Shown here one piece after another: positions 13,901 through 26,134 of a stretch of DNA of 64,000 nt. A program made the position numbers and the translations under genes. How positions within the stretch are numbered: the first letter of the stretch is position 1; every line of letters begins with the position of its first letter. The DNA lies in NCBI GenBank assembly GCA_024036415.1, contig JAMWET010003458.1, forward strand, positions 22,501-86,500. The letters are read 5' to 3'. Source of the stretch: Prochilodus magdalenae (taxonomy: Eukaryota; Chordata; Actinopteri; Characiformes; Prochilodontidae). The notes below the pieces were generated by a model. That model did no database searches. It was not told where the DNA came from and worked only from the letters and a program-made list of their open reading frames with translations.

Positions 13901-16191
13901 TGAGCTCCTTGTGAGTTTAAGGTGGGTGTGGTAGAGATAATGAACCACTAAGCCTTGCCTTACAGGATGAGGTTTGGGGATTAAAGGTATCTTGACTAGC
14001 CTGTGTGGGCCCACGCCCAGTATAAAGGTGACGTGACAGATTCTGTCCAGCAGAGGTCAGCAGTGCTCTAAACTTGCCTGAGGTGTGAACCAATAACGTT
14101 ACAGACAATACACATGCCTAAATTAAAGTCTTAGGTTTTAAATATGTTGAATTGTTGGTAAAATTAATACCTGCCATTATTGGCATATGCTCGATTTATG
14201 AGCTAGAGTCAGAACCTGTTTACCCTGAGGGTACCATTGGTTTCCTCTTAGCAAGGCTTTTAGAACTTTGTGAAAAACCGTTTACCCGTTGTGTCCATTC
14301 CAGGTCTGGACACATGGACATTCATACACACCTCCAAAGTTCAGTCTTGGAAACTGGTTAACTTTACTACTACTGCAATTCAAGTACTGTGATGTTGAGG
14401 TTCTGGACTCTGGGGTGGTCAGTCCATTGTTCTGAGACCACCAGCAGTTTCTTCGCTAGGTGTGTCTGTTTTCTTTTCTCAGTGAGGAGCTTCTTGAACA
14501 GCTACACCTCCTTTCAGACCTTCATAGTGTTGAGGTTCTGGACTCTGGGTTGGTCAGTCCATTGTTCTGAGACCACCAGCAGTTTCTTCGCTAGGTGTGT
14601 CTGTTTTCTTTTCTCAGTGAGGAGCTTCTTGAACAGCTACACCTCCTTTCAGACCTTCATATTGTTGAGGTTCTGGACTCTGGGGGGGTCAGTCCATTGT
14701 TCTGAGACCACCAGCAGTTTCTTCATTGGATGTGTCTGTTTTCTTTTCTCAGTGAGGAGCTTCTTGAACAGCTACACCTCCTTTCAGACCTTCATAGTGT
14801 TGAGGTCTGGACTCTGGGGTGGTCAGTCCATTGTTCTGAGACCACCAGCAGTTTCTTCGTTGGAGGTGTCTGTTTTCTTTTCTCAGTGAGGAGCTTCTGG
14901 AACAGCTACACCTCCTTTCAGACCTCCATAGCGTTGAGGTGTCTTGTTCTCACAGTGGAAGAAGGTTGGACAGGTGGATGTTCTCGGATCTGAAGGAGAA
15001 GTGGAGCCAAATGTTCTCGTTGCTACCAAAGACGAAAGCTTTAAGTGCAGTGTATCTGATAGGGACAGTGTTGGTGGGTCTACTAGGTCTTCCAGGTGGT
15101 TGTTAAGGAGTGCTGTTTTCTCCGTAGCTTGTTCTGGAAACTATTTTGTTTATGTCAACATTCGGGTTCCTTATCCAATTGGATCATCTCATATCTACCC
15201 TACACGTAGATATACATTTCGACATCCCAGGCACGTGTGCTATGGAAATGTAAGGTGGAGGAGAAGGCAGGCTTCTGCTGGAATGTTCTGTCTGATTATT
15301 ATCCTTCTGGAACAATACCGGGGTGTCCTGCTTCCCTGTCCCAGCATGCCTCAGTGTGGGTGTATTGTAATGCAGCCTGCTGCAGTGTAATCCTCTGATT
15401 CATGCTTGAGCATTACACCACAGTAAAATCATCTGTTGATGTAGGCACTAGATTAGGGTTTAGACTGTTGTTGGATTACAGAAACCTCATTAACCCTGTA
15501 ATTAACCTGTTATTGCTGTTGGTAGTACGTCTGGCTTTTTCCGACGCAGGAAATGTGTGGGCTACCAAGAGATACATTTCTGGAATACAGTACAATAATT
15601 ATCTTTTATGACGTCCCTGCTTCTCACATCCTCATTGCAATGCATGTTGTACATAGGTGCACTACATCATTCTGGGTCATTTATTTTTATTAGATATATA
15701 AAATATAGTACGTACACTACATTTTACATTTACATTTTTGTAATGTAAAAAATATATGTATATATATATCGTCGCTGTCCAAAGAAAAACATGTATCTCC
15801 ATTTTTGTTGATTTTTACTTTTATGCCTCATTTGATCACATGAGCTGCTGTTTACACTGTGTGGAGATTTCATAATAAATGGACCAACAGAAATGACCCA
15901 AAATGTCTTGGAAAGACGTCTGGTTCCATTGACTTCCATTCAAATTAAAAGAGGTTTTTGGTCTCTCCTGTAAAGTTGCCATTTTGGAGATACCTGTTTT
16001 TCTTTGGGTTCCTTATCCTTATTCCTTATCCTTATATAAATATATATATCTATATATATATATATATATTTTTTTTTTACATTAGAAAAATAACAAATGT
16101 ACTGTATGTACTATATTATAGGTACCTAATACATTTTTTTTAAAAAATTCAAAAAAAAATGAATATGGACCATATATGCAGTGGAGGTTAA

Positions 16192-16223
<32 letters not shown>

Positions 16224-16311
16224 GGTTATTATTATTATTACTATTACTATTATTATTATTATTATTATTGTTGTTGTTATTATTATTGTTGTTGTTGTTG
16301 TTGTTGTTGTT

Positions 16312-16348
<37 letters not shown>

Positions 16349-19300
16349 ATGCTTTGACAAAAAATGTATGAAAGACTTAATAGAAATTTTGATATACCCA
16401 TTTTTAAGTAGGATGAGTTCAGACCTAGTTGGACATTTCGCCAGTAGCCTAAACCATTCACACCGAACTTTATGTACAGCTGTTATTATTATTTCCATTT
16501 TTTTATTTTTTTTTTCCATTCTTTTTATTTAAGTCCCAGTTTTTCTGTTTGTGCCAGTGCTGAAAGCTACACTTCACTGCTGTGCCAGTTGTCTTTTTTA
16601 TTCCTCCAGCAGCCACCTTTTACAACATGTGTAAAGTTTATGGTGAATGGACCGACAGAAATTCTCCAGAAGCGAGTAAAACTTCCTTGTGTTGGAAACT
16701 GTATGAGCTCGAGTGTGTATAACCCTTTGTGTGTTATGGTCAGGACAGAGAGCTTGTTAAATCCAGCAGTAAAATCTGGATTGTACTGCACGCATGGGTG
16801 TGGCAGCAGCCCTGGCCGTAACTGTGCTCAGGTGTGCTGCCCACATGCCTGTGAAGATGAGGTCATGTCATGCTCGGGAGACGTGTTGACGTTGTGGTGT
16901 CCTGTTCCAGCGGCACATGGTATTTCCTGATCCCTGTTGTGTTAGACCACAAACACACTCATTGTCTGGGCAGTTCGTCCACCCAAGTCTTATTACGGCG
17001 CATGGTAATAGCTGTTTGCTCATTATGGTTGAATACATATGTGAGAACAAGGTGCTTCTCAAACACAGGTGAGACGTGAGTGGTGCCTTTAATGGAATCT
17101 AAAGGTAAATTTGAACTACCATTAGAGAGTACCACTCGCTCTCACGAAGCTATATCCAGCCTTCCGATCGCTTTTGTTAGCACGCCGCTCCAGGTCTCGT
17201 TGTCTTCTGGTATCTGTGGTGATCAGGTGGGGCTTTATTTGTAGCCTCACAGTTACAAGCTAGCAGCGTTAGCTGTTTGTGTACCACTACACCAGCATTG
17301 GCCCTTGGAAAAGAGTCCCATCTCTGTAAGAATGAAGTATGGGTCGTGTCTCGCCTCATTTTCAAATACCTTTGGCTGAAGAATTCGTAAATCTTCCAGT
17401 CTGCCCTTCGGCTACTGTCGTAAATATTGGTGGGGGGAAGAATGTGATAATGGTGGTGCCAGTCAACAGTTGAGCTCCTCATAGAAGGTCCTCCTTCTGT
17501 TTATCTTAAAGCTTCACTGTAGAATAAAAGTGAAGACACCAAACAATAAAATAGCACTCATGGAATTATACAGTATGACTATGCTGTACTACACCAATAA
17601 GAGTCCTTGGGCAAGACTCCTAACACTGTAGTGGCCCACCTGTAATATGATTAACCTTTGTTTAATGGGGACGCCAATATGGGCTATATCCAGCATAAGT
17701 GCATATATCTGCTGATGCCTGTACATAAGAATTTATTAAATGGACTATTGAAGACATTAGGAACTAGATCCACTGGACTACCAGATGAGAGCTTTGGGGA
17801 TTTGGAGACCTCTCTGGTGGAAATGTTGTTCTTCGAACTCCTTCCCTGAGCAGGTGAATCTGATAACTGAAAGAGAATTCAAAGAGAACTTAGTCAAAAC
17901 TTGCTGAATGTCATGTCTTCTGAAGATGTGAGTGAATGATCTAGTACTGTCATCATGTCTTCATCAATAGGATTGATGTTGAGATCAAATGAGACCTGAA
18001 CATCGAGCCAAACCTACTTCAGGCTTTATCGGGCGACTCGCAGAAACACACACCCACCATGTTTTACTCCGCAGCCTCGGTAATGCTGTGGAAGTGAACA
18101 GAAACTCAGTTTGAAAGTCTCTCTGTGTAGAACCGGTTCCTACTTCATAGCTCAGCTCTGCCATTGTGATTTGGAACAAGCTGCTTTAGGCAAGTTGCCC
18201 GGGAGTGATCCCCCCCCTCCCCCCCGAAACCCCACATCAAAACTACTACTGCTGCCCCGGGGGAGCTAGCAGCTGTGAAGAGGTAATCAGCTGTTTACCT
18301 GGAGCAGCTTCACAAAAGTGTGAAACTGGATCGTCCTGAGTCTCATGGCACATGATAACAGCTGCTTTGTTCTAGTTGTTCAAATATGTATGTGAGCACG
18401 GAGAGTTTCAGGTACTCCAAAAACAGCAGGTGACTGAAAATATCAGACTGGATGGTTCCAATAGAAAAAAATAAAAAAATAAAAAAATAAATTATATATA
18501 TATATATATTAACACTATATACAGTGTGTCTGTATATATGTATATGTATATAAAACTCACCTGACTGAAATGTACATGGACTGGGCAAGTTTTTAGATGT
18601 AGCCACATCAGTGTTCAGACACTCTTACATCAGTGCATTGGTCAGTTGGGCCAGATTTGGTGGATGCCTTCCCTGGCACCATTCCGAGGAGAATTCCCTG
18701 TAGGCTGGGATTTTAGCCACTGCTGGTAGACCCGTATGACCGTACGCTTCCATACACCTGCAGATTCAGCTACTTCCTTCACACTATGGTCTTTGACCAC
18801 GCCCACATGCTCAGTCACTCCTTTTAGCCAATCATTAACACCTGCTCTGGAGCCATTTTCCACACGAGGGACTAGACATTCCCTGCACTGTACCACCTCT
18901 TCTCAATCTATGGCTCCCGTCACTCACACCCCAGGTGTTTATAGACCCATCATCCTCAGTAGTCAGTGACCAGGTTGCGTTCACGGTTTGAAGTGTATAT
19001 CGTCGCTGTCCAATGAAAAACATGTATCTCCATTTTTGACTATTTTCACTTTTATGTACCATTTGATCACATGACCTGCTGTTTACACTGTGTGTGAATT
19101 TCATGTTAAATAAACCAACAGAAATGGCCCAAAGATCGCTTGGAAAAATTCTGGTTCCTTGCATTAGAATTAAATTGGGTTTTGGCCTCTCCTGTAAAGT
19201 TGCTCATTTGGAGATACCTGTTTTTCTTTGGACAGCGATGATATGCTTTAAATAGCTTCCGCTGATGGCAGTAAATGAAGTGAAGGCTGAAATGGCATTA

Positions 19301-22300
19301 CCGTACAGATACAGGTTCACAAGCTAGATCATTTAAACTTGTTTATAAAAATACCTGCAACAACATGCTAACTTACAACCGCAGCCTGCAAATGTGCTAT
19401 CACTAATACATGAAATTGATTTGTGGTTAGTTAAATATTTAAAACAATTTAGGTACATGCTGCTGTATGAAAAATTATATATAATATTAATAATAAGAAG
19501 AAGAAGAACTTTTTTGTACTGTTGGCAGCTCAAAGTGCCAGGTTCCAGGTCTTTTGCCTCAAGCCTGTTTTAATGTTTTAAAAAATATCATAATAATATA
19601 CAGATGAATGATGTCTGTGTATGTGGGCGTATCTGAGGGAAAGAAGATGTGTGGTAATCTTTATATTCTTAATTGGTCTCTTAGTGATGTGGACACAAAA
19701 ACAGCCTAATGATGTCTTCAGCACCACCCGGCACTGCATCGTTAACAACACAATCAACAACTGCTCTGAACTAACGATCTCCCCCTGGTCTCTGAGGCCT
19801 CAACACCAAACAATCCAGTAATTAAAGCTTTCTGTCCCTTTACATACAAACTGTACACAGCCCACTGTCTGCCAGAGGAAAATTCTACCATGTGATTACA
19901 GAATAGATGTGTGATCGTAATCCAGTATGAATCTGCAGCGTGTGTAGTGTTTACAGTCTGACGGTAATAACTGTGGAGAGATTATAATCCGGTATGAATC
20001 TGCAGCGTGTGTAGTGTTTACAGTCTGACGGTAATAACTGTGGAGTGATTATAATCCGGTATAATGAAATCCTGGCAGCGTGTGTAGGGTTTACAGTCGA
20101 CGGTAATAAACGGTGGAGGTGATATAATCCGGTATGAATCTGCAGCGTGTGTAGTGTTTACAGTTGACGGTAAGAACTGTGGAGTGATTATAATCCAGTG
20201 ATGAATCTGCAGCGTGTGTAGTGTTTACAGTCTGACGGTAATAAATAATAACTGTGGAGTGATTATAATCCAGTATGAAATCTGCCAGCGTGTGTAGTGT
20301 TTTACAGTCTGACGGTAATAACTGTGGAGCGGCTTAAATGGGATATAATCCAGTATGAATCTGCAAGCGTGTGTAGTGTTTACAGTCTGACGGTAATAAC
20401 TGTGGAGTGGATTATAATCCAGTATGAATCTGCAGCGTGTGTAGTAGTGTTTACAGTTCTGACCGTAGGGTAATAACTTGTGGGAGTGATTATAATCAGT
20501 ATGAATCTGCAGCGGGTGTAGTGTTTACAGTTCTGCGACGGTAATAACTGTGGAGGGATTATAATCCAGTATGAATCTGCAGCGTGTGTAGTGTTTACAG
20601 TCTGACGGTAATAACTGTGGAGGGATTATAATCCAGTATGAATCTGCAGCGTGTGTAGGTAGTGTAGTACAGTCTGACGGTATAATAACTGTGGAGGGAT
20701 TATAATCCAGTATGAATCTGCAGCGTGTGTAGTGTTTTACAGTCTAGGACGGTAATAACTGTGGAGGGATTATAAATCCAGTATGAATCCTGCAGCGTGT
20801 GGTAGTGTTTACAGTCTGACGGTAATAAACTGTGGGAGGGATTATAATCCAGTATGAATCTGCAGCGTGGTGTAGTGTTTACAGTCTGACGGGTAATAAC
20901 TGTGGAGGGATTTATAATCCAGTAATCAAGTTATGAATCTGCAGCGTGTGTAGTGTTTACAGTCTGACGGTAATAACTGTGGGAGATTATATAATCCAGT
21001 ATGAATCTGCAGCCGTGTGTAGTGTTTACAGTCTGACGGTAATAACTGTGGAGGTTATTATAATCCAGTATGAATCTGCAGCGTGTGTAGTGTTTCCAGT
21101 CTGACGGTAATAACTGTGGAGGGATGATTAAATCCAGTATGACTCTGCAGCGTGTGTAGTGTTTCCAGTCTGACGGTAATAACTTTGGAGGGATTATAAT
21201 CCAGTATGAATCTTGCAGCGTGTGTAGTGTTTACAGTCTGACGGTAATAACTGTGGAGGGATTATAATCCAGTATGAATCTGCAGCGGGTGTAGTGTTTA
21301 CAGACTGAAGGTAACACTTGTGGAGGGATTATAATCCGGTATGAATCTGCAGCGTGGTAGCGTTTACAGTCTGACGGTAATAAAACTGTGGGGGATTATA
21401 ATCCGGTATGAATCTGCAGCGTGTGTAGTGTTTTACAGTCTGACAGTAATAACTGTGGAGGGATTATAATCAGGTATGAATCTGCAGCGTGTGTAGTGTT
21501 TACAGTCTGACAGTAATAACTGTGGGGAGTGCCTAATCCGGTATGAATCTGCAGCGTGTGTAGTGTTTACAGTCCGACAGTAATAACTGTGGAGGGATTA
21601 TAATCCTGGTATGATTCTGCAGCGTGTGTAGTGTTTACAGTCTGACGGTAATAACTGTGGAGGGATTATAATCCGGTATGAATATGCAGAGTGTGTAGTG
21701 TTTACAGTCTGACGGGGTAATAACTGTGGGGGATGGGATTATAAATCCAGTAAGAATCTGCAGCGTGTGTAGTGTTTACAGCCTGACGGTAATAACTGTG
21801 GAGGGATTATAATCCAGTATGAATCTGCAGCGTGTGTGTAGTGTTTACAGTCTTGACGGTATAACTGTGGAGGGATTATAACATCCAGGTATGAATCTGC
21901 AGGCGTGTTTTTGAGTGTTTACAGTCTGACGTATAATAACTGTGGAGGGATTATAATCCGGTATGAATCTGCAGCGTGTGTAGGTGTTCACAGGGTCTGA
22001 CAGTAATAAAACTGTGGAGGGATTATAATCCGGTATGATCATGATGAACTGCAGCGTGTGTAGTGTTTTACAGTCTGACAGTAATCACTGTGGAGGGGAT
22101 TATAATCCAGTATGAATCTGAGCGTGTGTAGCGTTTTACAGTCTGACGGTAAATCACTGTGGAGTAGGATTATAAATCCGGTATGAATCTGCAGCGTGTG
22201 TAGTGTTTACCGTTTACAGTCTGACAGTATGAATCACTGTGGAGGGATGTATAATCCAGTATGAAATCTGCAGCGTGTGTTGATAGTGTTTACAGTCTGA

Positions 22301-23494
22301 CGACGGTAATAACTGTGGAGTGATTATAATCCGGTATGAATCTGCAGCGTGTGTAGTGTTTACAGTCTGACGGTAATAACTGTGGAGTGATTATAATCCG
22401 GTATGAATCTGCAGCGTGTGTAGTGTTTACAGTCTGACGGTAATCACTGTGGAGGGATTATAATCCGGTATGAATCTGCAGCGTGTGTAGTGTTTACAGT
22501 CTGACGGTAATAACTGTGGAGTGATTATAATCCGGTATGAATCTGCAGCGTGTGTAGTGTTTACAGTCTGACAGTAATCACTGTGGAGGGATTATAATCC
22601 GGTATGAATCTGCAGTGTGTGTAGTGTCTGCTGCTAATGAGAGATCATAACTGTCAAAACATATTCAGCACCTGTTTGTTGATCTCGTATGATTGGATTG
22701 TTTATGACGTTGGTGATGTTGACACAGAGCCAATGCCTGCAGCAGACAGAAATAAGCAAAATGCAAGGGGCATTCGTACAGTGAATGTGCTTCCTCATAG
22801 CGGATACTTCGAATAACTTAAACACTGAGGAGAAAGTCAAAAGAGTTCTTGCTGAGAGTTCAGAGGAGTAGCACATATTCCCCTAACTCCATAATCTCCT
22901 CCAGTTCCGGTTATGACTGGCTGGGATTGGCTGATCCACATATAAAGCCATGGTCATGTCTAGTTTGTGTAGTTTGATTACTATCACTGACCGTCAAATG
23001 ACGTCTCGTGCTTGGTGATGGTGTTAGGAGCCTCAGCGATGGTACATAGCTGTTCATTTTGGTGAAGGTTCTGAATTGTCATAGCCCACCCTGGTTCACC
23101 AACCCTGGTCCTGGAGATCTTCCTTCCTGTGGGATTCAGCGATCTGCTCCAGCTTTTCAGCAATCTCCATACGTTCTTGATAGTGGTATCAGTGTTGGGT
23201 ATGTGGGGGAGGCAACCAGGTGAAACTCAACTCTGCAGAAAGGGGGTTGGTGAGCACTGTCATAGGCTGTTGAGACTGGGGAAAGCACCTAGGGACATGC
23301 TCTGGCTATGAGGGTTGCTAGATTTAACTGGTGCTTACTCACGCTAACTCTCTTCACATGAGCTAATGAAGTAACCGAACAGCCTCTAAGATGCTTTGAT
23401 GGGATCCCGCCATCCCCCAACAACCCCACCCCCAACCATCACCCCCACCCCCACCCCCACCCCTTTTCAATTCACTGAATCGTGTAATGTTTTT

Positions 23495-23539
<45 letters not shown>

Positions 23540-23586
23540 CCTCTCTCCCTCTCTCTCTCTCTCTTTCTCTCTCTCTCCCTCTTTCC

Positions 23587-23619
<33 letters not shown>

Positions 23620-24210
23620 TCTCTCTCTCTCTTAGCCCACGCTCTGCAGTGCTATGACTGTAAACTGGGTTTCTGGGACGTGTGTGTGACCAAAAACGTG
23701 ACATGTGATCCGGATCAAGCCTGCTATAGCGGAACGGGTAAAGCAGGTAAGGTCAACCACAAGTGTCGTTATTACACTCCTAAATTCAGACTGGAAGCAA
23801 ATAGAAACAATAAAGGTTCTCAAAAATGGTTCTTTAGAGAGATTCAGTAGACAGTTCCTCTACCAACCATGAATATGAACATGAACCAATCCAGAAATGA
23901 CCCCCACCATTTTTACAGTGTACCTAGAACCGTATGTCCAAGCAGTGTACCAATCAGTCAACTGATCCACCATCTATCTTCCTTAGCCGGCATCATTAAG
24001 CTGAAGATGAAGGGCTGTCTGAAAGTGTCGGAATGTAACAAGACGTCCGATGTGAACTTCCCATCCGACTCCAACACCACCATCTACAAAATGACCAAGA
24101 CCTGCTGCTCTACTGACATGTGCAATGCTGCCCCTGGCCTGTCCCTGCACACCCTCATGCTGGCCTTTGCCTCCCTCACCTCACTCCTCGCCGCTAAGGT
24201 CCTGCTGTGA
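7938..24210 (+). CDS. Ly6/uPAR (LU-domain) GPI-anchored surface protein, gene 1 (3 coding exons)
   Basis: Joined exons 7938-7989, 23636-23746 and 23987-24210 give 128 residues. Residues 1-20 form a signal peptide ending AHA, followed by LQCYDC. The mature part has ten cysteines (23, 26, 34, 41, 47, 65, 71, 94, 95, 100) with the family's terminal pattern TCCSTDMCN. That is the complete set for a three-finger LU domain with five disulfides. Residues 105-128 are hydrophobic and end the protein, as expected for a GPI-attachment signal; the anchor site is probably near N101-A103. N-glycosylation sequons lie at N38, N72 and N84. Intron 1 is 15.6 kb and full of repeats; intron 2 is 240 bp. Start choice: first ATG after a TATA box, in good context, opening a hydrophobic leader. 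CD59-like, Ly6-like or SPACA4-like names are all possible. Ligand and tissue cannot be read from sequence. It is not a toxin: the GPI tail and gene structure fit the cell-surface Ly6 branch. Confidence 0.9.
8217..8466. repeat. 20-bp minisatellite in intron 1 of gene 1
   Basis: About 12 copies of GAGTTTCTAGAGTTCTGGTT and close variants, starting 230 bp after the first exon of gene 1. Confidence 0.85.
8596..8860. mobile_element. Probable retroelement-derived fragment
   Basis: The segment starting ACTTTATTGTCATTGTGCAG resembles the conserved ends of dispersed fish repeats. A related start, CTTTATTGTCATTCAGTATA, occurs at 28503. The boundaries are vague and no coding part remains. Confidence 0.35.
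8858..8941. repeat. Short 21-bp tandem repeat
   Basis: Four copies of ACAGTATGTAAATATGAGTG plus T, with point variants. Confidence 0.75.
8942..12460. other. Intron 1 of gene 1, no recognised feature
   Basis: About 3.5 kb of ordinary-looking sequence. The open frames at 9208-10107 overlap on both strands and lack homology or splice logic, so I treat them as chance. Nothing here could be assigned to a known element. Confidence 0.45.
12640..13215. repeat. 54-bp minisatellite rich in TTAGGG-like words
   Basis: The unit is about 54 bp, containing TTAGGGTTAGGATTAGGACC followed by AGTGTTAGGTTCAGATTCTG and TGTTGAGGTTAAGG. Length variants occur and degenerate copies extend to about 12480 and 13640. 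The repeated frame at 12790-13263 is an artefact. The G-rich strand is the + strand. Confidence 0.85.
14325..15115. repeat. Dispersed repeat with internal 135-bp tandem expansion
   Basis: Four copies of a 135-bp unit start at 14395, 14530, 14665 and 14800 (end about 14934), each with GTCAGTCCATTGTTCTGAGA. The flanks CCAAAGTTCAGTCTTGGAA and TTCCAGGTGGTTGTTA also flank single-copy versions at about 41420-41660 and 44840-45085. The element class is unknown. Confidence 0.75.
15767..16008. mobile_element. Palindromic MITE, copy B (right end truncated)
   Basis: The left end is TATCGTCGCTGTCC. The interior is shared with copies A and C. The right inverted repeat stops at TTTTTCTTTGG, just before its terminal bases. 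Confidence 0.75.
16020..16350. repeat. Microsatellites (TA)n, (TTA)n, (TTG)n
   Basis: (TA)n lies at about 16035-16070, then (ATT)n and (GTT)n from 16195 to 16348. The poly-Asn/Gln/Tyr frames in this stretch are low-complexity artefacts. Confidence 0.9.
18585..18965 (-). mobile_element. Transposase N-terminal relic (HTH segment), copy 1
   Basis: The minus strand encodes DHSVKEVAESAGVWKRTVIR followed by VYQQWLK, a helix-turn-helix pattern of Tc1/mariner-type transposase DNA-binding domains. No catalytic DDE part follows. The same relic occurs at 48360-48745 in the opposite orientation and partly at 28020-28280. Confidence 0.55.
18998..19243. mobile_element. Palindromic MITE, copy C (complete)
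   Basis: It starts TATCGTCGCTGTCC and ends GGACAGCGATGATA. About 40 bp at each end are inverted repeats (CATGTATCTCCATTTTTG against GGAGATACCTGTTTTTC). About 246 bp, non-coding. Confidence 0.8.
19910..22625. repeat. 67-bp minisatellite, about 40 copies (intron 1 of gene 1)
   Basis: The unit reads TATAATCCAGTATGAATCTG, CAGCGTGTGTAGTGTTTACA, GTCTGACGGTAATAACTGTG, GAGGGAT; the period of 67 was checked at 22325 and 22392. Many units differ by single-base insertions in short homopolymers, which look more like read errors than real variants. Confidence 0.93.
22626..23420. other. Intron 1 of gene 1, no recognised feature
   Basis: Ordinary sequence between the 67-bp array and the CT tract. TATAAA at 22942 could be an internal promoter but has no matching exon. 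Confidence 0.4.
23498..23633. repeat. CT-rich tract abutting the 3' splice site of gene 1 exon 2
   Basis: About 135 nt of almost pure (CT)n with a few T or C interruptions, ending two bases before the acceptor AG. It serves as a greatly extended polypyrimidine tract. Confidence 0.9.
23636..23746 (+). CDS. Gene 1 coding exon 2 (LU domain, cysteines 1-5)
   Basis: The acceptor is CTTAG| at 23631-23635, directly after a long CT tract. The donor is GCAG|GTAAGG at 23747. The 111-nt exon encodes AHALQCYDC through CYSGTGKA and carries five of the ten cysteines. Phase 1 at both ends matches genes 2 and 3. An alternative donor at GG|GTAAAG, 10 nt upstream, would break the frame shared with exon 3. Confidence 0.9.
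23987..24210 (+). CDS. Gene 1 coding exon 3 (LU domain, cysteines 6-10, GPI tail)
   Basis: The acceptor is TTCCTTAG| at 23979-23986. The exon runs to TGA at 24208-24210. It encodes the second half of the LU domain, with KGC, SEC, TCC and DMCN cysteines, then a 24-residue hydrophobic C-terminus. No AATAAA is seen within 200 nt of the stop, so the end of the 3' UTR is undefined; it may run into the 22/23-bp array that starts about 190 nt downstream. Confidence 0.9.
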
Positions 24211-24399
24211 GGACAATGCCACTGTTCACAACTGTGCAGAATCCCACCCACACTCACACCTATAGATGTATTTGGGGGTCACTTATAACACTTCACTGTA
24301 GGGCAGTGTACATAAGGCTGCCACAAGGGCTAAGTCAATACCACTTTACACACAGGGGTTATAAATCATCATCATAAAGAGCTTTAAAGTCTTTAATAC

Positions 24400-25780
24400 G
24401 CAGCTATAACACATACAGCAACGGGTTATAACACATACAGGAACAGGGTTATAACACATACAGCAACGGGTTATAACACATACAGCAACGGGTTATAACA
24501 CATACAGCAACGGGCTATAACACATACAGCAACGGGTTATAACACATACAGCAACGGGCTATAAGACATACAGCAACGGGTTATAACACATAGAGTAACG
24601 GGTTATAACACATACAGCAACGGGTTATAACACATAGAGTAACGGGTTATAACACATACAGCAACGGGCTATAACACATACAGCAACGGGTTATAACACA
24701 TAGAGTAACGGGTTATAACACATACAGCAACGGGTTATAACACATAGAGTAACGGGTTATAACACATACAGCAACGGGTTATAACACATAGAGTAACAGG
24801 GTTATAACACATAGAGTAACGGGTTATAACACATACAGGAACAGGGTTATAACACATACAGTAACAGGGTTATAACACATACAGCAACGGGTTATAACAC
24901 ATAGAGTAAGGGGTTATAACACATACAGCAACGGGTTATAACACATAGAGTAAGGGGTTATAACACATACAGGAACAGGGTTATAACACACACAGCAAAG
25001 GGGTTATAACACATACAGCAACGGGTTATAACACATAGAGTAACAGGGTTATAACACATACAGTAACAGGGTTATAACACATACAGCAACGGGTTATAAC
25101 ACAGAGTTACAGGGTTACAACACATAGAGGAACAGGGTTATAACACATACAGGAACAGGGTTATAACACATACAGTAACAGGGTTATAACACATAGAGTA
25201 ACAGGGTTATAACACATACAGTAACAGGGTTATAACACACACAGCAAAGGGGTTATAACACACACAGCAACGGGTTATAACACATAGAGTAACAGGGTTG
25301 TAACACACACAGCAAAGGGTTATAATACATACAGCAACAGGGCTATAACACATACAGCAATGGGCTATAACACATACAGCAACGGGTTATAACACATACA
25401 GCAACGGGTTATAACACATAGAGTAACAGGGTTATAACACATACAGGAATAGGGTTATAACACATACAGCAACAGGGTTATAACACTTACAGCAACAGGT
25501 TATAACACATACAGCAACAGGGTTATAACACTTACAGCAACAGGGTTATAACACTTACAGCAACAGGTTATAACACAGAGTAACAGGGTTATAACACATA
25601 CAACAACGGGGTTATAACACATACAGTAACGGGTTATAACACATACAGCCACAGGGCTATAACACATACAGCCACAGGGCTATAACACATACAGCCACAG
25701 GGTTATGAGACATACAGCTATAGGGTTATGAGACATACAGCTATAGGGCTATAACACATACAGGATTAAGGTTATAACAC
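24400..25780. repeat. 22/23-bp minisatellite downstream of gene 1
   Basis: About 60 copies of TTATAACACATACAGCAACG plus GG, with a 23-bp variant holding AGGG and a second subtype with ATAGAGTAAC. Subtypes alternate irregularly. It starts about 190 nt after the gene 1 stop. Confidence 0.92.
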
Positions 25781-26031
25781 AAACAGGGGCCACATTGTGG
25801 TCTGTTTAATGAAGCTGATAAGGCTAATGCTGAAGAAGATCAGTATAATATCTGGAGCAGCATCACCGTTGCCCTTTTATTGTATGTGTTATAACTGCTT
25901 GTTAATGACTTGAAGTCATTTAGGAGATGATTAAGAGATGATTAGCCCCATGCCATCAATATAGCCCGTTGTACATATACAGTGTGTATTGGAATATATA
26001 ATGAACGGCCTATGCAGTTGTCATGTAGCCT

Positions 26032-26037
26032 TATAAA
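26032..26037 (+). promoter_or_regulatory. TATA-like box upstream of the possible orphan exon
   Basis: TATAAA about 100 bp before the hydrophobic ATG frame at 26135. The spacing is compatible with a promoter; there is no other support. Confidence 0.25.
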
Positions 26038-26134
26038 TGCTGCCCTACAGTAAAGAATTTCTTCACATCACTCACGTGCACTAATGTGAAGCAGCTCGTC
26101 CGACTTTCCGCACCCAGAAACTCTTTTTACCAAG

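Noticed and set aside
16126..16532. Poly-Asn/Gln/Tyr protein frames
   Set aside because: Translation of (ATT)n and (GTT)n microsatellites.
23363..23704. Arg/Glu-rich and Leu/Ser-rich frames
   Set aside because: Translation of the CT tract at the gene 1 exon 2 acceptor.
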